Shown here: positions 48,570-60,893 of the stretch, piece after piece
Numbering within the stretch: position 1 is the stretch's first letter
How the letters are laid out: the number at the start of each line of letters is the position of its first letter
Origin: Sitta carolinensis
Lineage: Eukaryota > Chordata > Aves > Passeriformes > Sittidae
DNA length: 64,000 nt
NCBI GenBank assembly: GCA_032173965.1
Contig: CM063285.1
Coordinates: forward strand, 25,889,660 to 25,953,659
Direction: 5' to 3'
Translations under genes and position numbers: made by a program
Notes under the pieces: generated by a model
What the model was told of the DNA's origin: nothing
Seen by the model: only the letters and a program-made list of their open reading frames with translations
The model's database searches: none

Positions 48570-49060
48570 TCACAGTAAAGTGTTGGAAGGGGTCAGTATT
48601 GGAACCTATGCTGTTCAAAACAGTCACAGTGACCTGGGAAAGAAAGATGAGCAGTGAGATGGGAATATTTGCTGATTATACAAAATCTTTCACTGTCGCA
48701 GCAGTGACAGTGAGAGAACACAATAATTAAGAAGACTATGCAGGTGAGCGACTGGTTAACAAAATGGCATATAAAAATCCATTGCAGGTAAATAGAAAGT
48801 TATATTCTTGAGAAAAAAAACCACTTTACTTTCACGTAAGAAATTATGAACTTTGAGGTGACTATTACCACTCAAGATTGAGATCTTGTGGTTATACTAG
48901 AAAGCCTCATGGTAATATCAGTTCTATACTCTATAGGAGTAAAAAATGCAAACCAAATTAACTATTGAAAAAGAAATAGAAAAACAAATTAAATACCCTT
49001 ATTGTACTCCTGCCCATATGATGAATATTGCAGTTTATAATGATCTCCACTTCTCAGGGC
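48570..49060 (+). mobile_element. Old CR1 LINE body fragment
   Basis: The plus strand follows the reverse transcriptase part of an old CR1. A GTGTTGGAAGGGGTCAGTAT block precedes the region where TTTGCTGATTATACAAAATC aligns to the usual F-A-D-D-T-K coding words. The D-D pair is changed to D-Y here. ACTGGTTAACAAAATGGCA follows, then GACTATTACCACTCAAGATT and GAGATCTTGTGGTTATACTA. The stretch ending near 49060 aligns to the 'tactgtgttcagttctgg' region. Frameshifts and stops are frequent and no protein can be made. It is clearly older than the copies at 28.1-29.5 kb. Confidence 0.72.
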
Positions 49061-49064
49061 ATCA

Positions 49065-49675
49065 TAATGAAGCATCGTGAAACACAGATAATGAAACATC
49101 ATATATGTGAAGCAAAACTTCTGAGATGCACTCCACCAATGTCACAAGCAATGTGTCGTCTGCCTTATTCCATTGATCAAGTTCCTCTCAACTCTTTTCA
49201 TACTGAAAGTATGATACAGTATAAAGAGTGACTTATTTCTACATGGCAGTATGCTTACTGTTGATATATTAATTCAATTTCTTCCTTGGAGTTATGAAGA
49301 GCTTTGCTATAGCTCCTGAGTTAAAGAATTTGATTCTGTGTTTAAATCAGGTATTGAACATATTTGTTTTCTTTGACCAGGACTCCATGTTCTTCACAAA
49401 ATTGTAACACTTATTTTTTGGGCAAAGAGCAGATACCATTAATTAAATTATATTAATTACACACTGGCCTCTGTAGGAAATTTAACACCTGTGTTCATCC
49501 TTTCTGTGTCACCATAGATAAGAGTAAAGAATAGAGTCTTTCTCTGTGTCTACAGAGTTGAAATGGATTGAAATCTCATCTAAATTCTTCCTACATGGCA
49601 ATCAAACTAGCTTATTAAATATTATTGTGTTTGCAGTAATTGTACAGACAACAGATATTCTGAACAAGGTCTCAG
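49065..49675. other. Non-coding stretch
   Basis: Nothing recognisable. A 67-codon open frame at 49028-49231 starts in the CR1 fossil and has no motif. Confidence 0.5.
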
Positions 49676-49679
49676 CAAA

Positions 49680-49870
49680 TGGTTGAACAGAGCGAGCAGA
49701 AGCCGCATGCACAATCGCCTGAGAGCTTCACGGGAAGCAGAGAGGCCCCGAGGAGAGGGATGGATGAACCACACCCGCCCCGGCGGCTCCATGCCCTGCG
49801 TCGCCACCCGTAACCGTGGATACAGCAGCTCCAGGGCTCGGGGTGTTCGTGCTTCCGTCTTCAAATGGGG
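49680..49870. promoter_or_regulatory. CpG-rich patch
   Basis: I count about 15 CpG in 190 bp, in a region otherwise nearly free of CpG, and the borders with AT-rich DNA are sharp. Both strands are open across it (65 codons plus-strand at 49683-49880, 80 codons minus-strand at 49622-49864). The predicted proteins are arginine-rich, as expected from CpG-rich DNA, and not recognisable. It could be a small unmethylated island (promoter or exon of an unannotated transcript) or a piece of a GC-rich repeat. No TATA, splice or poly(A) context decides this. Confidence 0.4.
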
Positions 49871-49874
49871 AACT

Positions 49875-52115
49875 TTTTAATTCTGTAGGGAGAGAATAAG
49901 AGTCCTAAAGCAGGAAATGTATCAATAATATAAATAAGTAAAACTTTATAGGAATTTTGAAATTACTTCCATTGTAAGGATTCAAGGCTTCCAAATTAAA
50001 CTTGATTTACCCTTAAGAATTCTAACAATTTTAAAATCAGAAGTGTGAGATTAAAGTCACCACAACATCTTAATTTGGTCCAAAAGTAATATCTAGTGAG
50101 AAAAAAATTATCTATATAATAAAAAAAAAAATATGCAATTAAAATCTAGCTAAATCTAATCCAGAGTTTCAAACTTTAAAATGTATTTTTCATAACCATA
50201 CGGTTATTGCCTCTTGTCACTATAAAGCTGAGATAAGGTTATTGCATGTAGTGTCTTAATATATATTTTATCTGGGAGTTATATGCATAATTCATATTTA
50301 TTAAAATAGTTTATTAATATGAGCAAGGTGAGTCAGTTGACCCTGAAAATCACCACTTTAGGCTTTCTAACTGAAGCTAATAGGACAGTTCATCTAGTGC
50401 CCTTAATGCACGCAGTGTTACATAGATCAGAGTCAGTACATCAAGTATGCACTGGGATTTTCTCTCTCCCTCTTCCTCTTCCAGTCTGTCTCTCTCTAGA
50501 ATTGCAGACTGGAGCAGATAGTAAGGCTGAGACAGGAAAGTGGAGCCCTCCATGTCAAGACATCAATTACTATTGAGAAATATAATCAGCTTCTGTAATT
50601 TTCAATATTTATATATTTACTTGTAAATAACTTTGGAAAACTGCCTGATTGTTCGTTGAAATTCAGAGTTTTCCACTGAAAGTCTATTGATATGGAAAAG
50701 CCATGTTTTACATTATCTTAAAACAATAAGATTATGTATTCTTGAATGTAGTTCTGTAGATCTATGACCAGTTCTTTGTCTACTGATAAAAGAAAACCTA
50801 TGGGGAAAAAAATTAAGCCAGGAAGTCACAAAATACTCATTTAATGAATATTTGGTGTTCCTCTCATATGAACCAGTGAAGCTTATTCAGTGTGAAAGCA
50901 CATTTTGAGACAGATGAAGCTCTGCAAAACCTGTCATCATCCACCTTAGGCCAACTCACAGAGAAGATTCTCATTTCCATTAAAACTTCTTGTTTCTTAC
51001 TTGCTCTTTTTTGTTTCTGAACTTTGGAGGGCATCCTATAGTTCAGAGTTGATATTAATCTAATCTTGGCATTATTATGAGGATAGAATATTTGACTGCT
51101 CTCATTCATAATTAATGACAAAGGTGTCCAAGAGGGCACTGTGCTTAATTAATGATTCCTGTACTTTAAAGACAAAGAAACTGCCTTTGAAAGGAAATGA
51201 GGCATCAAAACTTCTAAAACCTGCTGTTGATAAGCCAGTAAGAATAGCTAGAAAAATGCTAAATGCTAAGTGGGGAATGTTAAGGATAGACTCTGGCTTG
51301 TGGCATCCACTGACTGACCAGACCTGATACTGGCAAAACCCCTGACTCCATGCTGTAGATGGCTTTGTGAGGCTGCTCAGCTACCCTTTTCCCTTTTCCC
51401 ACATGAATCCAGACTGGCAGTCTCTGGAATTCCAATTATAAATACTATTTGAAGAGTGGAAAACTTAACTGACGTTATGAAAAACAAGAAGGATGTTGAT
51501 ATGTTGGAGTCCAGAGGAGGGACATGAAAATGAGGACTAGAGAGCATCTCCAGTGCAAACAGTCTGAGAGTGTTGGGCCTGTTTGTTGGAACCCTGGACA
51601 CAGAGAATTTCAGTCTTTCTGTGCTGTCTGAAAATGATCCACAGAGATATACTGCATTTGACCTGAGGCCCTTGGAAGGGCTTCCAACACTGAGTGGTAG
51701 CATTGGGTCTCTGTGTGTGTGGTGGAATGGGAGTGTGTTATATCATGGGGTGAGAAATTTAGAGTTTAAGGTGACTGGGTAAAATAATATGTATGTGGAA
51801 AGATGGAGGTTTTAGAGCATAGTCTTCTTCTTCTCCTTCTTCTTCACAGATTTGGGTGATTTTGCATGATTGGTTTGGAAACTGGCAGTGCGGGATTTTG
51901 GTGAATGGTTTTTGGGTTATAAATAAAAATAAGTTTGTTGGCATCTCATAATTGGATCGTTTAGGCTTAAAAGGACCTTGAAACTTCTCTTTGCTTTCCA
52001 TTTTGCCTTGTTAATTTAGCATGTAGAAGCACGTATGGTCAGTTAGGCTATAACTTAGATGAGAAAGAAAAAACGACCAACCAGAACGCAAACATGAATT
52101 CTGACTCTCGTGCTT
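49875..52115. other. Non-coding stretch
   Basis: No gene or transposon recognised. There is a short CTT-rich tract at about 51825-51847, and open frames of up to 108 codons (51377-51703 minus) without motifs. Confidence 0.5.
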
Positions 52116-52119
52116 TAAT

Positions 52120-52553
52120 CTTGACTCTGAGAAGAGAACCTGGTAAACCAAGGGGTCTGCAACACCTGTTCACCTTGGAGAAGAGAAAATACCAGAGAGA
52201 CCTTATAGCAGGCCTCCAGTAGCTGAAGGGAGCCAACAAGAGAGCTGGAGTGGGACTTTAGACAAGGGTGGGCAGGCATAGGACAAGGGGGAATGGCTTT
52301 AAAGTGGAAGAGAGTAGGTTTAGAATAGATATTAGACAGAAATTCTTTACTGTAGGGCTGAGAAGTACTGGAACAGATTGTCTGGAGAAATTGTGTATGC
52401 CCCAGTCTTGGAAGTGTTGAAGACGAGGTTAAACAGGACTTTGAGCAACCTGGTCTAGTGGATGGCATTCCTAGGAATGTCTGGTCCAGTTGGAAATAGA
52501 TGATACTTAAGGTCCCTTCTAATTCATAACCCATTCTATGGTTCTCTGATTCC
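52120..52553 (+). mobile_element. CR1 LINE 3' fragment, about 430 bp
   Basis: A plus-strand CR1 from the end of the coding part through the 3' region. The words TTCACCTTGGAGAAGAGAAA, AGAGACCTTATAGCAG, TAGAATAGATATTAGACAGA and AATTCTTTACTGTAGGGCTG follow in consensus order. They are followed by AGGTCCCTTCTAATTC and a terminal ATTCTATGGTTCTCTGATTC. A 188-codon open frame on the opposite strand (52115-52681) covers it and is an antisense artefact. Confidence 0.95.
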
Positions 52554-55104
52554 ATGAAAATGAGCAACAAGATCTCATTGTTTTCCCAACTGGTGAAGTG
52601 TTGTCCCTGAAAATAAGCCTTCTGATTTGTTTTAGTATAGTGGAGTCGGTTCTCATGAATTGTAAGATAAACAAGAATCATGTTTGCATTCTTTTGTGAA
52701 AAGATATCACCTGATGGACTTCTCCAGTGACCAGTGGAGATAGAGAGGTGGGAACTTCTCTGTCCAATCTCTGGTCACTGTCCAGAAACTTATATATATG
52801 AGGTCAACAATAAACTAGAGAGTTCTTTTCTTCTTCTCTGCCTGAACACCTCTTGTGTGTGTTATGTGTTCCCTCTGTGTGCCACAGTGACAGTGAAAGA
52901 TGCACCTGCTCATAAAAGATGAAAATCCAAAAAAGATAATGGAGAAGGTGATTAGGATTAGTTACCAGTAACTATATAAAGTAAAAAGAAGACATATTTG
53001 ATCTACCCTAATAGCTTTTGCTTTCTCAGCTACTTTGGCTTTTTCCAGCTACTTTATGATCAGTGAGGCCAATAAAGCCCTAACAGAGTTGTACATATAC
53101 CAAGCTCTTTACACTTCAGCATATATTGCTCATTGAAATAATAGATACTGGCAAAAGCTCTTTTTTGCAAATATAGAAAAATCAGTAAGAGAGTTTTAGT
53201 GGCAGAGCTCTGGCAGTAAAATTAAATCAACTGAACATTTTAATGCCAACAAGTTTAGGTGCAGAGAATCCACCAGAAAAAATATGTAGACAGGAAGTTA
53301 GGGTTTGTAGAAGATGCAAGAGAATCAGGAAAGTAGTATAGATGGTTGCAAATTTTCTTTATTGTGGGTTTATTGTTTTGTTTTGTTTTGTTCTTTTCTT
53401 CACAGTAGATCTATCTTCTACTTAAAATGGTATGTAGCATTGGAACTGACAGAAAAATTATATGTTTAAAAACTAGAACATAAAAAATATCCATCATATG
53501 TGAAATGATAAAGTAAAATTCACTGTAGAAGCTAAAAAGACCTGAGGATTTAGCTTTTAAGCAGAACAGGAAACTTTGCTTTTGTGCTGTGAATACAATA
53601 AAGGTTGGGAGCAAGAGGCTGGCAGGTTATAGATATAGCAGTATTTTCAGTATGTCTGTTCTGTATAAATTACCTTCTAAGTTGGCATTGTGCAGCCCAT
53701 TTATAATTCTTACCTGAAAAAGATGCTACTATTTAATGCTAAGCAGTCAATGACATTTTCATCAAAATCAGCATTTTCAATTAAAAAAAATTGAAATAAA
53801 AGCATGTGTAAACAGGGTGACCCTTAGTAATAAAATAAGGTCCTCTGTAATTTCTCCAATTAATTAAATGTGTCCTAATTTTTTATGTGAAATAATTTTG
53901 TCTGGGACTTGCTCAACATGAATCTCATGAATTTGCATGAGCAGCCACCATGCTCACAAACCAGAGACAGGGAAGAGAGGCTGAGGGGCTGTCAGAAAGG
54001 CAGCCACATGGCCCTGGAAAAAATTGAGTGGTGAAGGAAGGTTGTGAAATAAGTTTGAGATGATATGTGAAGAGTATATGCATCCTGTACACTTCAGCTG
54101 TTCCAGGTCTAAAGTGATGAAAGGCATGTAACAGGTCAATGTTGCATCATTGTGTTAGCTGGTAACTCCTGACCTTTCTGTCCCACGGATTCTTTTCATT
54201 CCTTCTGTCCAGGCAAGATACAGCTGTTGCTCACTGCCCTCAGTAATAAGGATAGGCCAGGCAATCAGGATTTTCAGGTTGAAAACTCATTTGTTTTCCT
54301 CTCAAAAAGATACTTTTATCTCTCCCAATCCAGAAAAACCGTACACAGCATTTGTTATAGTGGTTTCGTCTTTTGTATCTCTCCAGGACAGCAAACTAGA
54401 TAACATGAGATCATCAGACCACTTGCTGCCTGGAAGAAATGAATCTTTGTGGAAGAAACCTACCAAAAATTCTCTTTATAGACCCACTCCATACAAAGCA
54501 TGTCGTATGAATTGAACAAGAGTTCCCTGCAGGTAAGATAGCTCTGGATAATTGAGATCTGACACTTAATGAATATCTCTAAAAATAATTTAATCACAGT
54601 CTGATCAAAGTTTCATAAATCAGATAGTGCTTTACATTTGCTTAAGGCTTGTGACAGTTAATTATAATTCTGATTATACCTTCATGCTTTAGGCTTTTTT
54701 ATATTCAGAAGGATTGCTCCTCTTATTAGAAAGAAGTATACTGTAGTTTACTTTTATTTTGCTTTGATGACTTGCCCCTAGAGGACAGGTACCTGGTGCC
54801 TACTCATTTGGGGGCATATGTTCAGTAATGACATGCCGTGAGTAATTTTTTTTTTTTTTTTTTATTTTAACTGTGCCATGTCATTTATAGACTGATTATG
54901 TGTGCTTAGTCAAAATATACACAAATAAGACAGCTGTGCTCTACTTTTGTTTTACCAAACCCAGCAAGTATTTTATTTGCAATAAAGAAACTGAAGGGCC
55001 ATCAAAGTTGTATACAACCATCTGCTTCTGGAATTAGTTTCATATAAGGGATTTAAGTCTTGGTGATGTTCTTCTGTGCAGGAAATTGAAATTTTTTTCT
55101 GTCC

Positions 55105-55128
55105 TTTTTTTTTTTTTTTTTTTTTTTT
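55105..55128 (+). repeat. T24 homopolymer
   Basis: An uninterrupted run of 24 T. Confidence 0.9.
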
Positions 55129-55454
55129 AGTATGCAGTTGAGATTAAATGTATTGTTAACAAGACATAGCTCACTCCCTTCTATCTTCATCTCAATTTGT
55201 GAACTCCTCTATTTAACAAAGGAATACTAACAAGTTGAAAGTTTTGCATGAGTTGTTCCACTAATGCTTAAAACGTGCTGACTTCCTGGTTACATAATAA
55301 GCTCACTGCTGAATATGATATGTACCAAGTGATAACAATAACACAAAACATAACGTTGTTAGAGACTGGTAGATGAGAGATCAGGTGTTAGTAAATGCCA
55401 ATGGAGCCAACTGTGATATCTGCTATATCGAAATATTAATGCTGTGATACCAGC

Positions 55455-55477
55455 TCCTGCTAGTTCGACTAGCAGGA
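55455..55477. repeat. Perfect 10-bp inverted repeat, 3-nt loop
   Basis: TCCTGCTAGT (55455-55464) and ACTAGCAGGA (55468-55477) are exact reverse complements around TCG. This gives a strong short hairpin in either strand. It is too small for a microRNA precursor. Confidence 0.95.
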
Positions 55478-56239
55478 AAACCCATTAATGCCTCATAAAT
55501 TAAAACATTTAAAACAGTCTTATGTGGGATAGTAAAATGGGAGTTACCACAGGGCTGTTCATTTTATAGTGAACAACATGATAAGAGGTGAAGGTTCACT
55601 ACAGAGACTTAGATTCTTAAAGAGGCAATTAGGTTACTAACTCCAAATTAAGGATCACTGGCATGTAAAAAATCCCCTTTTGGCAGATGCATTTCCTTTG
55701 TGATATCTAAAGTCCCTCAAGACTGAATTTTCAGCCAGGACATGTATAAAGCTGCCTAAATCTTTAATTACCTGGCTTTTGCTGTATCCTTAGTCTGCAG
55801 GGGATGTAAAAATAAGGCATTTTCTCATTTTATCTCTGATGGTATGCCTGAGTCAGGAGTGTGATAAGAGTACACTGTGTGTGCACTTGTGATTTCATGT
55901 CTTAGAAGTCAATGACTAAGAAATAGAAAAAGAGCTGAGAATTCCTGTGAGGGAAAAGGAAGAATTGGATGAAGACAGATATGCTTCTCTTCAAAGGCCA
56001 CAATTAGATGAGTTGTCTGGACCACAGGAGAGCTAAACCCCTGCTTTGAAGAAAAGGCTTGAGCTTTAATTTACCACCTTCTAGAATACCCTAAAAATAG
56101 TCAAACATGTATCCTGCCAAAAAACAGTCTTACAAAGTTTTTATTGATGTTGCTTTGTATTGTATAAAGTGCATACAAAATTTTTTTCTGGGCTGGGCTT
56201 TGAAAAACTATTACAATTTGTTAGCCAGAGAAGTGAGAC

Positions 56240-56263
56240 AATTAGCTTCGAAACAAGCTAATT
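56240..56263. repeat. Perfect 9-bp inverted repeat, 6-nt loop
   Basis: AATTAGCTT (56240-56248) and AAGCTAATT (56255-56263) are exact reverse complements around CGAAAC. Each arm holds a TTAGC/TAATT homeodomain-like word. Confidence 0.9.
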
Positions 56264-59200
56264 AGTTATTAGTTGAGGTATCGAATGAGTTATTCTAAAT
56301 TCAAGTCCTTTTTTCAGTGATTGCAGAACATAAACAGAAACAACTTCAACAGAAAAGACTCAATAGGACACTGCTATTGTAGGTGACATACTCAGGGATG
56401 ATCGGCCTTTGGAAGGGGGAAAGAAAAGACTGTCCTACCTCTGTGAATGATCCCCTGTTCTAAAATGGGAGGATTTCACATCATTTTGTAAATATTCTTG
56501 TTGGTCAAGACATTTTAATATTTTAGTATTTTTGCAACCCTTTTTGACATCTCTGGTTTGGGATTCTTCTTGCTGTTTCAATCCAACTGGATATAAATAT
56601 CTTTGTCTCTCCAGCTGCTCTGTTTTAGCTCATAAGAACCCATGTGTGAGACTCACTGTTGCAGTGTTTCTAAAACTCCCAATTATTGGCTTAGATGACT
56701 TTTATTTTACTGAAGTGACAATTTATGCTGTATAGTAGGTTTCTTTGTCAGTAAATCCATTTAAAGTAAGATAAATTGTCCCCAGGGCTTGGCCATATCC
56801 TGCATTCTGGACTGACAACTTTCCTACCATCTGTAGTAATATGTCCTATAAGAGGATCTTTTTTGTGCACAGCCATAACGCTCAGTTTCTCTTCTCAGTC
56901 CTTCCCTGACAGTCCTCTTACAATTAGCCACAATGCCTTTGTAATTTTTTCCACAATCCCATGTGGGTCTCTTATCCGTCAATTTATGTCTGTGTACATC
57001 TTCTTGCTATGTGTCTAATGAGTGCTTGCAGAAGGACTAAATTCCTGATTTAGTTTTGGAACCAGGTCTGAGATCTATCTCATATGCTTTTCTACAATTA
57101 CACACTTTTGTTCCAGATTACCCTCAGTAGTTATCAGGCCTCTTCTTTAGACAACACTTGCTCCTGACCTGCTTTCTCTGTAACTTACTGTGAACAATGG
57201 AATTGGATGGGATAGTGGAAAACTGGGTTCACACATACACTGATTGACTGAGATGTATTTTCCTAGCTTGTCTTTGCTTCCAACAGACTCTATAACTCCT
57301 CAAGCAGTCTTTCTGGAGTCTTTACTTTTTATGGTAGTCTGGAGCCTTTTCCTTCTCAAGAACTCCTAAAAGCTTTCAGTTCCCAAATTGATGTTCTCTT
57401 ACAGCTTTTTGTACTTCTATTACATTAAGTTTTCTAGTTTCTCTGACCATGACAAGATAAGCACATGGCTCGGTGGCTTACTCTTGTCTCATTCAAAAAT
57501 GGATAAAAATTTCATTATTGAATTAAATACATTTCATTGTGGCATCAAAATTTTTGTCCATCTATGCAAAACAAAAATGGCCCAAGATTCCTACTTAGCA
57601 GTCATGAGGGTAGCTTTCCTTTGGATGCCTCAAAACACCTGAAAGAGAGAGGCAAGAAATAACTAGAATGACATGAAACATCCTGGGAAATTAATATCTT
57701 TATCTTCCTTTATCTGGCATTTTACTGTTTTCCTTAAAACAAAGCTGTATCTTAGCTATTACATATAAATACCACAAACACTCCACAGATCTTCATCATT
57801 TCAGCCACTTTTAAAATTCAATCATGACACACTATATATAGCTTCATATAATCTACCCAACATACATGACAACATTTTCACATTCTTCAATACATCCTTG
57901 TCACCATAAAATAATTCTTCACTGCTCCCACTCTTTGACAACCCTCAACCATTCTTCTCATAATTTCTAGTACTGAATAAACACTATTATATTAAAAAAC
58001 CTGCCTGATGAATATCAGAAATTTCTTTCAGATCATACACAAATAATTTATGGGTTTTAAGCCTTTAGCTTTCATCATGTGTTTTTTGTGTTCCTTCCAG
58101 TGTCCATTCCTTCTTACTTGTTCTCTTCCTGAGGCAGATAGAAGCTCTAGTTTTACTTTAGTACTATATATTTTAAAAAAATATGAAAAATATTAGTCAT
58201 CATATTTACAGTCTTTCTCAAATGAGCAGAAAAATACCCAAAGATAATTTCCAAATATTGCTGCTTCTCTGTCTTTAGCTTTGCTGATTATCTCAATAGC
58301 TGTTTCCTAACTATCACAGTAGGAAGTTTCAATTTTTTTCTTGTTCAGATATATTATTACTGATTTGTCACTTTCTCCTTTATTCTCTGTTTTTTCACTT
58401 CAGCCATTGGATCTTCCTGCTGATGTCTTTTTGATGGCTGATTTATTTATTTCCCACAACATTCTCTAATACTGCTTTATAGTCATGACTATACCCTAGG
58501 GTGAATCTTGCTGAATTATTACTTCTTGGCAGTCATCTTTTCAGGTAATATATTAACAGCTTAACAGCCTAAGTACTTCACAACAGAGAAAATATCCTTC
58601 TGTTATTTTGCTTAGCACAGAAATATTTTAAAAATACATTTGAAATATTTGTGTGACAGATTTCCTGCTATAGAAGCTTTTCATGTTGTGTATCTTCCAA
58701 ACAGCATCAGATAATTCTTAAACTTTAATGTGTTTGCTTTTGCACCATCTTTTTTTCTCATAAGTTATAAAAACTTTCCTCTTGTCTTTTTTTTTTATTC
58801 TGCGAGCCATCATAGTCTATGTCTGGCACTTTTAATGATAAGAATAATTGTAAAATGATGAAGTTGTAAGAAAATAAAGCAGCTGTGGGTGCCTCTGCTG
58901 AAAAAGGTGACTTGCAGCAAATAGTTATAGAAATAAGAGCAAGTTGGTTAATAAATGTGTTTTTATCTCAAAATTATGTGGACTGTCATTACTATTTCTT
59001 GTCAGTTGATAAAGTCAAAAATGAGGTAGCAAGATCAGATATTTTCAGAGCTAGATTTTAAAACATTTATTGTTTGGCCACAGTAGATTAAAATTGAAAG
59101 TTTATAAACATTAGAAATAGAAATAGCAAAAAAGGAAGGTCCACTCCATTTTTATAGGGTTGTGAGAATTATGTTTATTCAAACCCAAAAAGTATTATTT

Positions 59201-60296
59201 TGATGACTATTGTGTGAAGAGTTTTTGGAAAGTTAGTTTCTAAAATCCATGTCACAATCCTCTTTTTAACATGTATATTTTAACAAGAAACAGAGCTATT
59301 TCTGGGATACAGTGGGTTTCAGAGTGGTCTGTGACCGTTGTTTAAGGCAAAAAGATCGCTTTAAGGGAAAAAGAAGTAGATTTTGTGAATACGGGAATCT
59401 TTACTGTTAGAACCCTCTTATAAGCTATTGTTTTCTTTATGCAGTCTTTCAGTTAGCAAAACATTGGAGCAATTCTTCCCCTTCCACTTGTTTAAAACCA
59501 GCTATAATCGACATCCAGAAGAATATCCAAATCATAACCTAAAGATTCTACCTTAGTTGAACGGTAATGAATTTTTATTGAATTATTGTACTGTTGGTGG
59601 GTAAGTCTCTAAATGAGCCTTAGCATCAGGTTAATAGTTAATTAGGTGAATTGATTGTTCCACAAAAGAAACTGCATTTTCTTGAAGGAAAATTATGATA
59701 AATGAATAGGTAAAAGTAGACAATTTGAACAAATTGTAATTATCCACTGCTATGTACCTCTGTGTATAAAGGAATGATTATTTTTAATGACTTTTATACT
59801 TTTCAGTGATTATTTAGATATTATTTAGTCATGTTTCCTCATAGCATACTTCAATTTATATCCTTCCACAATGATGGCATTATAATTAAGAAAAGAAGTT
59901 ACATTCATATTATCCTTTGCATATTTTGACAAAGCACAATTAAAAAACTTTCTGTGGGGAGCAATAAAATAAATGAAAGAAAATGTCCTAGCAAATATTT
60001 CCCTTTTGGTATCCCCTGTTAATATTTTTATGAGTCTCTTAAGCTTATCTAAAAGATTTTTTAATGCAGCAGGGTACGTTATTAAGTTTGTATTTTTTTC
60101 CACACTATCATACATTTCAGTCTTTATCACAGTGGGAACAATAAAATAACAGACCGCAATGCATTAGCATCATAAAGAAAATGTAATAAATGGCTTTATA
60201 ACTGTAGTAAAAGTTGCATGAGCACCAGCAGCTGTAACAGAGATGTTGCTACAGCAGCATTTTATGACCTAATAGCACTCAGTGGGCTGCTAATAT

Positions 60297-60298
<2 letters not shown>

Positions 60299-60330
<32 letters not shown>
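60299..60330 (+). repeat. (TG)16 microsatellite
   Basis: Sixteen uninterrupted TG units. The sequence just upstream (60.12-60.29 kb) is complex and includes an octamer-like ATTAGCAT at 60163-60170. Confidence 0.97.
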
Positions 60331-60334
<4 letters not shown>

Positions 60335-60829
60335 GCCAGCAGTTTCCCAGGCCTAGATTTCAATTCAGATAAATAATTGAAAGCACTTTTAGACTTTTCC
60401 ATAAAATGTTTAATAAGAGATCAAATCCTCCCTCCCTGCAGTGGAAAATTAAATAGTTTTTACAGGGATGTTTTATGTTGAAATTCTACTATTAGGAAGA
60501 GAGGGTATTTGGTTTAGTCCTTTTTTTTTATGTCATTTTTCAAACTAAAATATATTTGAAGGAGCTCTTGTACATTTTGTTTCATATTACTGGTAGTATA
60601 AAATGATACATGTTTTTACACTTGTTTACCACTTCCTGATATTTGGAGAGAAGGACCATGATAATAGCATTTACTGAATTATTTTGAATATGATAATAAT
60701 CACTGCAATGTGTCTGCATTTCTAGAATAAGAAAAAAACCCAGAAGGGCTGCAGAAGAGTCAGTTCTAGAAAATGGTGGGACTGATAATCATATGGTATA
60801 AACGTGGAATTCACCTAGGGTTCTCTAAC

Positions 60830-60830
<1 letters not shown>

Positions 60831-60891
<61 letters not shown>
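60831..60891 (+). repeat. A61 homopolymer
   Basis: An uninterrupted run of 61 A, the longest simple run in the window. The preceding 200 bases do not look like a processed transcript and I see no target duplication around it. It is therefore best called a mononucleotide microsatellite, with assembly or sequencing error in length possible. Confidence 0.9.

Positions 60892-60893
<2 letters not shown>

Larger units (their letters stand above)
52556..60298. other. Non-coding stretch, mostly unique sequence
   Basis: No gene or recognisable transposon. It contains a short TTTTG repeat near 53370-53392, T runs at 54846-54863 and 55105-55128, and two strong inverted repeats (55455-55477, 56240-56263). 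The plus strand is pyrimidine-rich from about 56.5 to 58.8 kb. Confidence 0.5.

Noticed and set aside
52115..52681. 188-codon minus-strand open frame, the longest in the window
   Set aside because: It runs antisense through the CR1 3' fragment at 52120-52553. Its product shows no domain, and the frame starts in unique AT-rich DNA.
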